A DNA stretch of 64,000 bases. Origin: Aureimonas altamirensis. GTDB taxonomy: Bacteria > Pseudomonadota > Alphaproteobacteria > Rhizobiales > Rhizobiaceae. Where the stretch lies: NCBI RefSeq assembly GCF_001463885.1, contig NZ_BBWQ01000002.1, positions 94,746-158,745 of the forward strand, given 5' to 3'. The notes beneath the pieces are model-generated. The model made no database searches, had not been told where the DNA came from, and worked only from the letters and a program-made list of their open reading frames with translations. This document shows, piece by piece, positions 33,268-40,740 of the stretch. Position 1 is the first letter of the stretch; every line of letters begins with the position of its first letter. The translations under genes and the position numbers were made by a program.

Positions 33268-33659
33268 GCGCCGATATGGGCTTTCGCACGGCCCCCGCCA
33301 AACAAATGGGGCTGCGTCATCTGGCCGGCGCCTTGTCCTATTCGATGGGCGGCCTCCGGCGCCTGATGGCGGAGACGGCCTTCCGGCACGAGCTGCTGGG
33401 GGCTGTCGCCGCGATGGGGGGTCTTGCCCTGGCAGGGGCAGGGGCCGGCGCCCTTGTGGGGCAGTTCGTGCTGCTTTGCGGCCTGTTCGCCTTCGAAGCG
33501 GTCAACACGGCCATCGAGCTGCTGGTCGACAGGGTGTCGCCGGAGTTTTCGGCCTTCGCACAGCAGGCCAAGGATCTCGGCTCGTTTTCCGTGCTGGCCA
33601 TGATCGTCGCAAACACGGCATGGGCCGGCCTTGCCTTGTGGCGGGCCCTGGCCGGCTAG
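33264..33659 (+). CDS. dgkA: Diacylglycerol kinase
   Basis: A 131-residue membrane diacylglycerol kinase with three predicted membrane segments. The family core is clear: Glu-Ala-Val-Asn-Thr-Ala-Ile-Glu-Leu-Leu-Val-Asp-Arg-Val near residue 79, followed by Gln-Ala-Lys-Asp-Leu-Gly-Ser. It phosphorylates diacylglycerol to phosphatidic acid with ATP. The ATG overlaps the eptA stop by four bases, so synthesis is coupled. The pairing is functional: EptA releases diacylglycerol for each phosphoethanolamine moved. Confidence 0.93.
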   Translation: MSADMGFRTAPAKQMGLRHLAGALSYSMGGLRRLMAETAFRHELLGAVAAMGGLALAGAGAGALVGQFVLLCGLFAFEAVNTAIELLVDRVSPEFSAFAQQAKDLGSFSVLAMIVANTAWAGLALWRALAG

Positions 33660-33724
33660 AGCGCGGAATGTTGCGTTGCAGTCGGGCCTTGCCGCCTGCT
33701 CGACTGTCCCGTAGAGAAGTTTTT

Positions 33725-34045
33725 GTGAGCTACGCCCTGCGCCTGTTTCTGGTCATCGCCTTCAGCCTCGCGGCAACCCTGACGTCGCGCGCGGGGCTGG
33801 TCATTGCCGGCGGATGCCCCTCCAAGCAGGAGGTGCAGCGCAGTTGCCCGGTGGAGCCGGCTTCCGCCGCGCTGCCGATGCAATCCAAGACTGACGCCAA
33901 ATGCGGCATGGCGGTGCTGGGACGTGGCCACGCGCCGGCGGCACGCTTTGCCGATGGAGCCTGGTTGCCTTCCCATGTGGTGGGGCTGCCGGAAGGCCAA
34001 CCGCCCGCGCGGGACGACCCGCCCCCTCGAACCCGTCTTTCCTGA
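33725..34045 (+). CDS. Small secreted hypothetical protein
   Basis: A possible 106-residue protein starting at GTG with AGAGAAG six bases upstream. The N terminus is a good signal peptide: Arg, then a 15-residue hydrophobic core, ending near Ser-Arg-Ala-Gly. The mature part contains three Cys and a Pro/Arg-rich tail. I recognise no domain. It lies between dgkA and the DoxX gene on the same strand. High-GC frames can look open by chance, so it may not be real, but the signal peptide and start signal favour a gene. Confidence 0.4.
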   Translation: MSYALRLFLVIAFSLAATLTSRAGLVIAGGCPSKQEVQRSCPVEPASAALPMQSKTDAKCGMAVLGRGHAPAARFADGAWLPSHVVGLPEGQPPARDDPPPRTRLS

Positions 34046-34142
34046 TCGACGACCAGACCTTCAATGGCAGCCTGCCGGCGGACTTGGGTTCCGCGGGCGA
34101 ATGGCCTTCCGGCGGCTGCCCGACAGTATGACAGGACAAGAC

Positions 34143-34589
34143 ATGAGCAATCACATGGACCGCACCCGGCTGCGCATTCCGGCGCTTTCGGGCTTCTACG
34201 GCGCACTCGGCACTCCGGCGGAGACGCTGTTGCGCGTCATCTGCGGCGTCGCGCTGATGACGCACGGCTTTCCGAAAATCCTCAACCCCTTCGGCGCGAT
34301 CGGAATGGTAGAGGGGCTCGGCTTCTATCCGGGGGTCTTCTGGTCGCCGCTTCTGGCGATCACGGAATTCTTCGGTGGGCTGCTGCTGGCCATCGGCCTG
34401 TTCACCCGCCCGGCCGCCCTCGGCACGACCATCGTCCTGCTCGTCACGGTGTGGTTCCACTGGATCACGCGGGGCGAAGGCTATTCCGGCGCCGAGAAAT
34501 CGATCCTCTGGGCGGCGATCACATTCTACTTCTTTGCCATCGGGGCCAACCGGCACTCGGTGGACGCGAAGCTGGGCCGCCAGTTCTAG
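34143..34589 (+). CDS. DoxX family membrane protein
   Basis: A 148-residue DoxX/DoxD-type protein with four predicted membrane segments (about 28-45, 60-82, 87-106 and 120-138). The early Leu-Leu-Arg-Val-Ile-Cys-Gly-Val-Ala-Leu-Met-Thr-His-Gly-Phe-x-Lys segment is the family signature. DoxX proteins have been linked to thiol and oxidative-stress control in some bacteria, but the biochemical role is not settled. The ATG at 34143 has AGGAC at proper distance; an in-frame ATG at 34128 lacks one. A perfect 13-bp hairpin follows the stop. Confidence 0.87.
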   Translation: MSNHMDRTRLRIPALSGFYGALGTPAETLLRVICGVALMTHGFPKILNPFGAIGMVEGLGFYPGVFWSPLLAITEFFGGLLLAIGLFTRPAALGTTIVLLVTVWFHWITRGEGYSGAEKSILWAAITFYFFAIGANRHSVDAKLGRQF

Positions 34590-34597
34590 ACGGCGTA

Positions 34598-34629
34598 TCG
34601 AGGCGGCTTCACTGTCGAAGCCGCCTCGA
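34598..34629. terminator. Perfect 13-bp hairpin between convergent doxX and helicase genes
   Basis: The arms TCGAGGCGGCTTC and GAAGCCGCCTCGA pair perfectly around the six-base loop ACTGTC. It sits between the DoxX stop (34589) and the helicase stop (34640), which converge. There is no T-run on either side, so it is not a textbook intrinsic terminator; it may still block read-through or protect 3' ends in both directions. Confidence 0.55.
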
Positions 34630-34639
34630 AAACGATGGG

Positions 34640-36409
34640 TCAGCCCGCAGCCTGGCCCTTGTGGTGCGCCTTGGCGCCGGCACTACGCTGCTTGCCGAAG
34701 CCGGGCTTGCCGAATGACGGCTTGCCCGATGCCGGCTTGCCCGACTTCGAGTAGGCCGGCTTGCCGTACTTGCTGAAGGCCGGCTTGGAGAACATCTTCG
34801 CATCCGGCGCGGTGCTCGGCGTGATCGTGGCATCGTCGCCATCGGCGTGACGGGCCGCTTCCGCAAAGCCGCCTGCCGCGGATTCCGCCACCTCGAAACG
34901 GGTTTCCCGTTCGAAGATGCGGATCGCGCCGATTTCCTGCCGGCTGATCTTGCCGCGACGGCAGATCATGGGCAGCAGCCAGCGCGGGTCGGCGTTGGCG
35001 TTGCGGCCGACCCCGACCTTGAACCATACCATGTCACCGGCAGGTCCACGGGCGGCGGGAGCGAAGTCACGTTCCGGACGGCCCTTGCCCATGTCCGAGC
35101 CCGGATCGCCGATATCCTCGGCGGCAGGCAGTTTCTGGCGGTACAGCCGCACCAATGCGGCGGCCAGCTCCAGCGGGGAACGGCCCTCGGCCAGCCTCTG
35201 GGCCAGCGCGGTCTCTTCCTCGGTGGATTCCCCGGAAAGGAGCGGGTCGGACAGGAAGCGCTCCTCGTCCTTGCGGCGAACGTCGTCCGGCGAAGGCGCC
35301 GGGCCCCATTGCGGGCGAACGCTGGCCTCGGCCAGCAGGCGCTCGGCCTTGCGGCGGCGTGCCGGCGGTACCAGCAGCACCGAGACGCCCTTGCGGCCGG
35401 CACGCCCGGTGCGGCCACTGCGATGCTGCAGCGTCTCGCTGTCGGACGGCAGCTCGGCATGGATGACGAGGCCCAGATTGGGAAGATCGATCCCGCGTGC
35501 CGCGACGTCGGTGGCGACACAGACGCGGGCATGCCCGTCGCGCAGTGCCTGCATGGCGGCGTTGCGCTCCTTTTGGCCCAGCTCGCCCGACAGGGCGACG
35601 GCGGTGAAGCCGCGCTCGACAAGGCTTGCGTGCAGGCGGCGAACCGCTTCCCGCGTGTTGCAGAATACGATGGCGCTGCCGGCATCGTGGTAGCGCAGCA
35701 GGTTGACGGTCGCGTGCTCGGTTTCATTGGGCATGATGCGGATGGCCTTGTAGGCGATATCCGCATGCGCCTTCGTGCCGTTGCTCGTCTGGATGCGCAG
35801 CGCGTTGGTCTGGTACTGGCCAGTCAGGCTGACGATGGATTTCGGCAGCGTAGCCGAGAACAGAAGCGTGCGTCGGCCTTTCGGCGTCGCTTCCAGAAGC
35901 AGTTCGAGATCTTCGCGGAACCCGAGGTCCAGCATCTCGTCTGCTTCGTCCAGAACGACGGCGCGCAGCGACGCCAGCGACAGCGCACCGCGCTCGAAAT
36001 GGTCGCGCAGGCGGCCCGGCGTTCCAACAACGATATGGCAGCCGGCGCGCAGGCGCCGTTGCTCGGTGCGCGGGTCCATGCCGCCGACGCAGGTGGCGAT
36101 GGAAGCACCCGTTTCGGCATACAGCCAGGTCAGCTCGCGATGCACCTGCAGTGCCAGCTCACGGGTCGGTGCGATGATCAGCGCAAGCGGGGCGGAGCCG
36201 GCGTCGAAACGCTCGGCATCGCCCAAAAGGGTCGAGGCGATGGCAAGGCCGAAGGCGACCGTCTTGCCCGAGCCGGTCTGGGCCGACACCAGCAGGTCGC
36301 GGCCTTCGGCGTCGGGGCGCAGCACGGCGGCCTGCACCTCTGTCGGTTCGTCGTAGGCTTGTGTGGCAAGGGCGCGCGCAAGCGCGGCGTTGGTGGCGGG
36401 AAACGGCAT
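34640..36409 (-). CDS. DEAD-box RNA helicase with DbpA-type RNA-binding domain
   Basis: A 589-residue DEAD-box helicase, CsdA/DbpA-like. The motifs are Ala-Gln-Thr-Gly-Ser-Gly-Lys-Thr (I), Asp-Glu-Ala-Asp (II), Ser-Ala-Thr (III) and His-Arg-Ser-Gly-Arg-Thr-Gly-Arg (VI). A DbpA RNA-binding domain follows at about residues 450-520 (around Lys-Val-Gly-Val-Gly-Arg-Asn). The last 45 residues are low complexity, repeating short Ser-Lys-x-Gly-Lys-Pro-type units. Such helicases remodel structured RNA in ribosome assembly, cold adaptation and decay. I use the ATG at 36409 inside a longer frame. The gene stands alone and converges with doxX. Confidence 0.93.
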   Translation of the reverse strand: MPFPATNAALARALATQAYDEPTEVQAAVLRPDAEGRDLLVSAQTGSGKTVAFGLAIASTLLGDAERFDAGSAPLALIIAPTRELALQVHRELTWLYAETGASIATCVGGMDPRTEQRRLRAGCHIVVGTPGRLRDHFERGALSLASLRAVVLDEADEMLDLGFREDLELLLEATPKGRRTLLFSATLPKSIVSLTGQYQTNALRIQTSNGTKAHADIAYKAIRIMPNETEHATVNLLRYHDAGSAIVFCNTREAVRRLHASLVERGFTAVALSGELGQKERNAAMQALRDGHARVCVATDVAARGIDLPNLGLVIHAELPSDSETLQHRSGRTGRAGRKGVSVLLVPPARRRKAERLLAEASVRPQWGPAPSPDDVRRKDEERFLSDPLLSGESTEEETALAQRLAEGRSPLELAAALVRLYRQKLPAAEDIGDPGSDMGKGRPERDFAPAARGPAGDMVWFKVGVGRNANADPRWLLPMICRRGKISRQEIGAIRIFERETRFEVAESAAGGFAEAARHADGDDATITPSTAPDAKMFSKPAFSKYGKPAYSKSGKPASGKPSFGKPGFGKQRSAGAKAHHKGQAAG

Positions 36410-36568
36410 GTCGGCAATCCTTATGAAGGCAGGATCGCGCTCCGCAATCCAACGGCAATGGGTTCGATAGGGCAAGGGGTGCGCCGGCAACGGAAGCACC
36501 GCATGCTCGAGTTTTGCCGGATCCTGCGTGCGTCCTACACCAAACCGGACGCAAAGTCACGCGCGACA

Positions 36569-36606
36569 TAAAAATGGGGCGGCCCGCCGGAATGGCGGAC
36601 CGCCCC
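36569..36606 (-). terminator. Intrinsic terminator after the DUF3597 gene
   Basis: Read on the minus strand, a GC-rich stem of 13 pairs with one mismatch (GGGGCGG and CCGCCCC cores, loop of five) is followed by ATTTTTAT. It lies 36-73 bp past the stop of the DUF3597 gene (36642). This is a good Rho-independent terminator and it also insulates the helicase gene downstream. Confidence 0.8.
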
Positions 36607-36641
36607 TGCAAATGCAGATCGATGCCTGACGCCCGGTGGTG

Positions 36642-37103
36642 TCAGCTCAGATCGGCGGGCACCTTGCCGCCATTGGCCTTGAGCTTCTGGATAACCTGCT
36701 TGTGCAGCCAGATGTTCATCGTGGCGGAATCGTCCGTGTCGCCGGTATAGCCAAGCTCCTGTGCCAGTTCCTTGCGGCTGGAAAGGCTGCTGTCGAGCCC
36801 AAGCGCCTTCATCAGATCGACGATGGAGGTTTTCCAGTTGAGCGACTGACCGCTTTTCGAAACCGCATTGTCCAGCACCGCGCCGATGTCCACTTCCGCA
36901 CTGCCCGCTGTCGATGCCGACGGTGCCGAGGGAGTGGGCGCCGGAGCGGCCTGGGCCGTCGTCGATGGCGATGGTGCCGATGGCGTAGCCGGAGCAGTCG
37001 TCGGCTGCGCAGTCGGGGTTGCTGTCGGCTCTGCGGTTGCCGCCGGCTCTGCGGCCTCGGCCTCACCCCAGATTGCGTTCTTGATGCGATCGAAAATACC
37101 CAT
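36642..37103 (-). CDS. DUF3597 domain protein
   Basis: A 153-residue protein starting Met-Gly-Ile-Phe-Asp-Arg-Ile-Lys-Asn-Ala-Ile-Trp-Gly, the hallmark of DUF3597 proteins. A linker of some 60 residues, almost only Ala, Pro, Thr and Ser, joins this to the C-terminal folded domain. That domain carries Val-Asp-Ile, Leu-Asp, Leu-Asn-Trp-Lys-Thr-Ser-Ile-Val-Asp-Leu-Met-Lys-Ala-Leu-Gly-Leu-Asp and Ala-Gln-Glu-Leu-Gly-Tyr-Thr-Gly. The function is unknown. The frame is open upstream but the ATG at 37103 fits the family. It diverges from the acetyltransferase gene and has its own terminator. Confidence 0.85.
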   Translation of the reverse strand: MGIFDRIKNAIWGEAEAAEPAATAEPTATPTAQPTTAPATPSAPSPSTTAQAAPAPTPSAPSASTAGSAEVDIGAVLDNAVSKSGQSLNWKTSIVDLMKALGLDSSLSSRKELAQELGYTGDTDDSATMNIWLHKQVIQKLKANGGKVPADLS

Positions 37104-37202
37104 GCTTTGTCCTCCGTTCACAATAAAGAGATTTCTAGGGTCGCAAGCCCAACCTGCAAGCAGGGCAGGGGTTCCATTTGCCACCCGCCGGGAAATGCTA
37201 CG

Positions 37203-37244
37203 CCGATCTGATGATCGGTCGTGCGAGCTCAACCTTTAGTTGAG
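37203..37244. promoter_or_regulatory. Two palindromes in the DUF3597/acetyltransferase divergent region
   Basis: The 234-bp gap between the divergent starts at 37103 and 37338 holds two perfect short inverted repeats: CCGATC-TGAT-GATCGG at 37203-37218 and CTCAAC-CTTTA-GTTGAG at 37228-37244. They lie near the middle, where operators for either gene could act. No regulator is encoded next to them. Confidence 0.35.
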
Positions 37245-37337
37245 GTCAGACAACCCTTGCGCGTTTACGTCCGGAACAGAGATAGCTTCCCATGAAGTAC
37301 GCCGATCAAGAGCGTTGTATCGAGGGAGTCTCGTCGC

Positions 37338-37886
37338 ATGGCAAAGGTGGGTGTCGAGCTGGTTTCGGCGTCGGTAGCAGACTGGTCGCGGGAAAAACCG
37401 CAACGTCTGTGGGATCCGTCCCGGCGTTTGATCCAGGCGATCCGTAACTATCAGAAGGCCTCGCAGTCATCTGGGTTGCTCCGCGTTTTCCGGCAGCAAT
37501 GGTGGAAGAACGTGCATCGCTTCTGGTCGGTGGTCACGCAGTGCGAGATCAATCTCGAAGCCGATATCGGCGGTGGCTTCCTGATGCCGCATCCCAATGG
37601 CATCGTCATCCATCCCGACAGCCGCATCGGCCCCAACTGCATGATTTTCCAGCAGGTAACGCTGGCAGCGGGCGAAACCGGGTCGCCCAGGCTCGGCGGG
37701 CATGTCGATATCGGCGCCGGAGCCAAGATTCTCGGCGACGTGACGATCGGCGACCATGCCGTCATCGGCGCCAATGCGGTGGTGCTGACGGATGTTCCGG
37801 CCTACCACACCGCAGTCGGCATTCCGGCGCGCATCCTGCCGCCCCGGAAGGACAGGGTTGAGACAAGGGTTGCGCGCGCGGCGTAA
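37338..37886 (+). CDS. CysE-like (serine) O-acetyltransferase
   Basis: A 182-residue protein of the left-handed beta-helix acyltransferase group. It has an N-terminal helical part and hexapeptide repeats from about residue 75: Gly-Gly-Gly-Phe-Leu-Met-Pro-His-Pro-Asn-Gly-Ile-Val-Ile-His, Ile-Gly-Pro-Asn-Cys and Ile-Gly-Asp-His-Ala-Val-Ile-Gly-Ala-Asn-Ala-Val-Val. The His pair near the first coil matches the catalytic region of serine acetyltransferases. It is shorter than housekeeping CysE and no cysteine genes are near, so the acceptor may be serine or a surface sugar. It converges with the GGDEF/EAL gene, leaving eight bases between stops. Confidence 0.75.
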   Translation: MAKVGVELVSASVADWSREKPQRLWDPSRRLIQAIRNYQKASQSSGLLRVFRQQWWKNVHRFWSVVTQCEINLEADIGGGFLMPHPNGIVIHPDSRIGPNCMIFQQVTLAAGETGSPRLGGHVDIGAGAKILGDVTIGDHAVIGANAVVLTDVPAYHTAVGIPARILPPRKDRVETRVARAA

Positions 37887-37894
37887 GCCGCCGA

Positions 37895-40183
37895 TCAGGG
37901 GGCGATGTCGACCTTGCCCATCGGCGGATCGTCTCGTGGCCGACCGAGCAAATATCCCTGGCCGAAATGGATGCCGTTGGCGCGCAGCCACTGTAGCTGG
38001 GTGTGGTTTTCTATGCCTTCGGCGACCAGGTGAATGTTCAGATCGGCCGTCAGGCGGGCAACGGTCCGGATGATGGCTTCCACCTTCCGGTCGGGCAACT
38101 GGCGAAGGAAACTGGCGTCGATCTTCAGCCCATCGACGTTGATCTTGCGGACATAACCGAGCGAAGAGTAGCCGGTACCGAAATCGTCGAGCACGAGCTT
38201 CACCCCAAGCGCCTTGATCGCCGATAGCTGGTCCAGCGCCTCGTTGAAGAAATCGATGAAGATGCTTTCGGTGATTTCGATGCCGAGTCTCGATGGCGCC
38301 AGCCCCGTCTCGGCAAGCACGTCGGCGAGAAGGCCCGGAAAGCGCCCGCTTGCAAGCTGTTGCGGCGACAGGTTCACGTTGACCTGCACGGTAGCCGGCC
38401 ACTGGCCGGCGGCCTCGCAGGCGCGCCGCAGAACCAGTTCTCCCAGCCGGTCGATCAGCCCGCTTGCTTCCGCCACCGGGATGAATTTGTCGGGTGATAC
38501 GGCCCCCCGGTCGGGATGCCACCAGCGCGCCAGCGCCTCCAGGCAGACGACCTGTCCGGTGAAAAGATCGACGATGGGCTGATAGACGACGGCGATCTGG
38601 CCGCGATCGATCGCCTCGGCCAGCTCTTCCTCCTGAAGCAGCCGGGCGTGATACTCTTCCTCGAGCTCGCGCGTGAACGCATAGACGATGCCTTTCCCCT
38701 CGGCCTTCGCCTTGTACAGGGCCAGGTCGGCCATGAAGAACAGCCGCGACGCATCCATACCGTCGTCCTTCGATGCGGCAAGGCCAAGGCTGGCGCTCGG
38801 CTTCACGCTGCGGCCGTGCAGCGCCATGCGTGCGGTAATAAGCTCCGACAGCCGGTCTGCCGCCGCGACGCCCTCTTCCAGGTCCATGTCGGCAAACAGC
38901 ACGGCGAATTCGTCCCCGCCAAGCCGCCCCGCCGCGTCCGACGGCCGCAGGATGGACCGGATACGGTCCGCAACGGTTGCCAGGAGCTGGTCGCCGAGGT
39001 GGTGGCCGTAGGTGTCGTTGGTAGTCTTGAAGTCGTCGAGGTCGATGCTGACAAGCACGAAACGTCCGCCATTGCGGCAGGCATCCTCGATCAGGGCCAC
39101 GAAGGCCTTGCGGTTAAGAAGCCCGGTCAGCCCGTCATGGCGCGCCATATAGGCCAGTTTCCGGTCCGCTTCGTAGCGCTCCGTGATATCGCGGCCGATA
39201 CCCCGAAAACCGGTGATCTGCCCGTCGTCGCTGTGCACCGGGTGTCCGGTCAACTGGAACCAGCGTTGTTGCGCGCCGCTTCTGGCCGTCGCGGTGATGT
39301 CGCGGAAGGCAAGCCCTCTTGCGATGAAGTCCGCCAGTTGTGGATGCCGATCGGCATCCTCGGACGCCTGCATGACGGTGTCGAGGCGCCTTTCGGCGGG
39401 CGCGTCGGCACCCCGGCCGGGCAGAAGCGGCAGATTTGCCGGCATCGACCGCAGGTGGCCCCTTGCATCGGTTTCCCAGAGCCAGTCGGAAGACCCCTCC
39501 TGAAATTCCCGAAGGAAGATATTCACGGTGGTGATTTCGCGCCGAAGGGCAGCCTGCGCCCGGGAGCGACCGTCGAAGGCGAGGTTGGTGCAGATGATGC
39601 CGACGATGGCGTAGAGCGTATAGGAGGTGAAGGCGATGGCTGTGACCGCATCGGCCATGCCCAGAAATGCGACCGCGATGATGGACAGGGTTGCAACCGG
39701 CACGAAGAAACTGAAGGCGACGATGGCCGGAACGCAGATGATCGGGGTGGATACGACACCCAGCGCAAGGCCGATGATCAAAGCGTGTTGCCCGTTATCT
39801 CCATAGTAGGCGAGCAGGTTGATGAGCGCGCCCCATGCGATGCCGAGCGTGAAATACAGGACGCATGCGCGCTTCAGATAGGCGAATGCGCGGTTGGTGC
39901 GCCGCCAGCGCAGCGCCGCATCCATGATGAGCGCGTAGATGAAAAGGATGACGACGCCCGCCAGCGGCAGCAGCGGGCGCTCGAAGGGATGGAAGTTGAG
40001 TACGATGAAGATCGCGTTGACGACGCCCGTCGCCGTGAAGAGCATGCTCAGGTAGAACAGCAGGCTTGCCTGGTCGTAAAGCGTTTCGTCGTCCTGGCGC
40101 GACTGCGGCGGCTTTAACCGGAGAAGGCGGCGCAGCGTAGCTGCGCCTCTCCTCGACAAAGCCTGGACTGACTCCCAACGCAT
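37895..40183 (-). CDS. Multi-TM PAS-GGDEF-EAL cyclic-di-GMP protein
   Basis: A 762-residue membrane protein. The N-terminal 200 residues hold about six membrane segments of no family I recognise. A PAS-like region (about 225-345) ends in Gly-Arg-Asp-Ile-Thr-Glu-Arg. The GGDEF domain has an intact Gly-Gly-Asp-Glu-Phe and Asp-Leu-Asp-Asp-Phe-Lys; the EAL domain has an intact Glu-Ala-Leu, an Ile-Glu-Ile-Thr-Glu-Ser and an Asp-Asp-Phe-Gly-Thr-Gly-Tyr-Ser loop. Both synthesis and hydrolysis of c-di-GMP are therefore possible. The ATG overlaps the stop of the upstream methyltransferase gene by one base. It is the last gene of a three-gene unit headed by a FeeM-like synthase, so its sensor part may read that product. 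Confidence 0.92.
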   Translation of the reverse strand: MRWESVQALSRRGAATLRRLLRLKPPQSRQDDETLYDQASLLFYLSMLFTATGVVNAIFIVLNFHPFERPLLPLAGVVILFIYALIMDAALRWRRTNRAFAYLKRACVLYFTLGIAWGALINLLAYYGDNGQHALIIGLALGVVSTPIICVPAIVAFSFFVPVATLSIIAVAFLGMADAVTAIAFTSYTLYAIVGIICTNLAFDGRSRAQAALRREITTVNIFLREFQEGSSDWLWETDARGHLRSMPANLPLLPGRGADAPAERRLDTVMQASEDADRHPQLADFIARGLAFRDITATARSGAQQRWFQLTGHPVHSDDGQITGFRGIGRDITERYEADRKLAYMARHDGLTGLLNRKAFVALIEDACRNGGRFVLVSIDLDDFKTTNDTYGHHLGDQLLATVADRIRSILRPSDAAGRLGGDEFAVLFADMDLEEGVAAADRLSELITARMALHGRSVKPSASLGLAASKDDGMDASRLFFMADLALYKAKAEGKGIVYAFTRELEEEYHARLLQEEELAEAIDRGQIAVVYQPIVDLFTGQVVCLEALARWWHPDRGAVSPDKFIPVAEASGLIDRLGELVLRRACEAAGQWPATVQVNVNLSPQQLASGRFPGLLADVLAETGLAPSRLGIEITESIFIDFFNEALDQLSAIKALGVKLVLDDFGTGYSSLGYVRKINVDGLKIDASFLRQLPDRKVEAIIRTVARLTADLNIHLVAEGIENHTQLQWLRANGIHFGQGYLLGRPRDDPPMGKVDIAP

Positions 40184-40737
40184 CACCGCCGCAGCATCCC
40201 GTGCACCTTTGGAACGATCATTCCGGTCCGACCCCGGTACTCGGTGTAGGACGCTGCCATCGTCGTATTGAGAAAGCGCCTTTCTTCACCTTTTGCAATT
40301 GCGAAGTACCATATGATCAAAGGAGTCGCGACCAGCCATTGTATTCCGCCCACCGCCATCGCCGTCCCGAACCAGAACAGGCAGTAGGCCAGATAGAAAG
40401 GATGGCGCACGAAGGCATATGGCCCCGCCTGGTGAAGTGCATCGGGATCGGCTTCGCTGTGCGCCAGTTGCGGCGGCCTGTGGCTTGTGGTCCGGACCGC
40501 CCACCAGAACAGCGCCGTCGAAGCGCAGCACAGGGCGATGAAGCCCGCAGCCGGCGCGCCGGCAGTGTCGCCCGTGACCACCAGATACAGAAACAGCAAG
40601 GTGGCGATGGTGCTGGCGGCCGTCAGGGCGCGCATGCCGGATGGCATGCCGTCTGGCGCGCGGAAATGTCGCTGCAATCCCCAGCTGAAAGAGGCGAGGG
40701 GGATGATGGCGAAGAAGATGACAAGAAACTTCAACAT
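40183..40737 (-). CDS. ICMT/PEMT-like membrane methyltransferase
   Basis: A 184-residue protein with about five membrane segments and the C-terminal signature of isoprenylcysteine carboxyl- and phospholipid-methyltransferases. The signature is Gly-Pro-Tyr-Ala-Phe-Val-Arg-His-Pro-Phe-Tyr-Leu-Ala-Tyr near 107, then Glu-Glu-Arg-Arg-Phe-Leu near 155. The family uses S-adenosylmethionine to methylate carboxylates or head groups in the membrane. It lies three bases after the FeeM-like gene and overlaps the GGDEF/EAL start. Substrates could be a lipid or an acylated amino acid made by its neighbour; the latter is a hypothesis. Methyl transfer itself is inferred from family only. Confidence 0.82.
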   Translation of the reverse strand: MLKFLVIFFAIIPLASFSWGLQRHFRAPDGMPSGMRALTAASTIATLLFLYLVVTGDTAGAPAAGFIALCCASTALFWWAVRTTSHRPPQLAHSEADPDALHQAGPYAFVRHPFYLAYCLFWFGTAMAVGGIQWLVATPLIIWYFAIAKGEERRFLNTTMAASYTEYRGRTGMIVPKVHGMLRR

Positions 40738-40740
40738 CGC

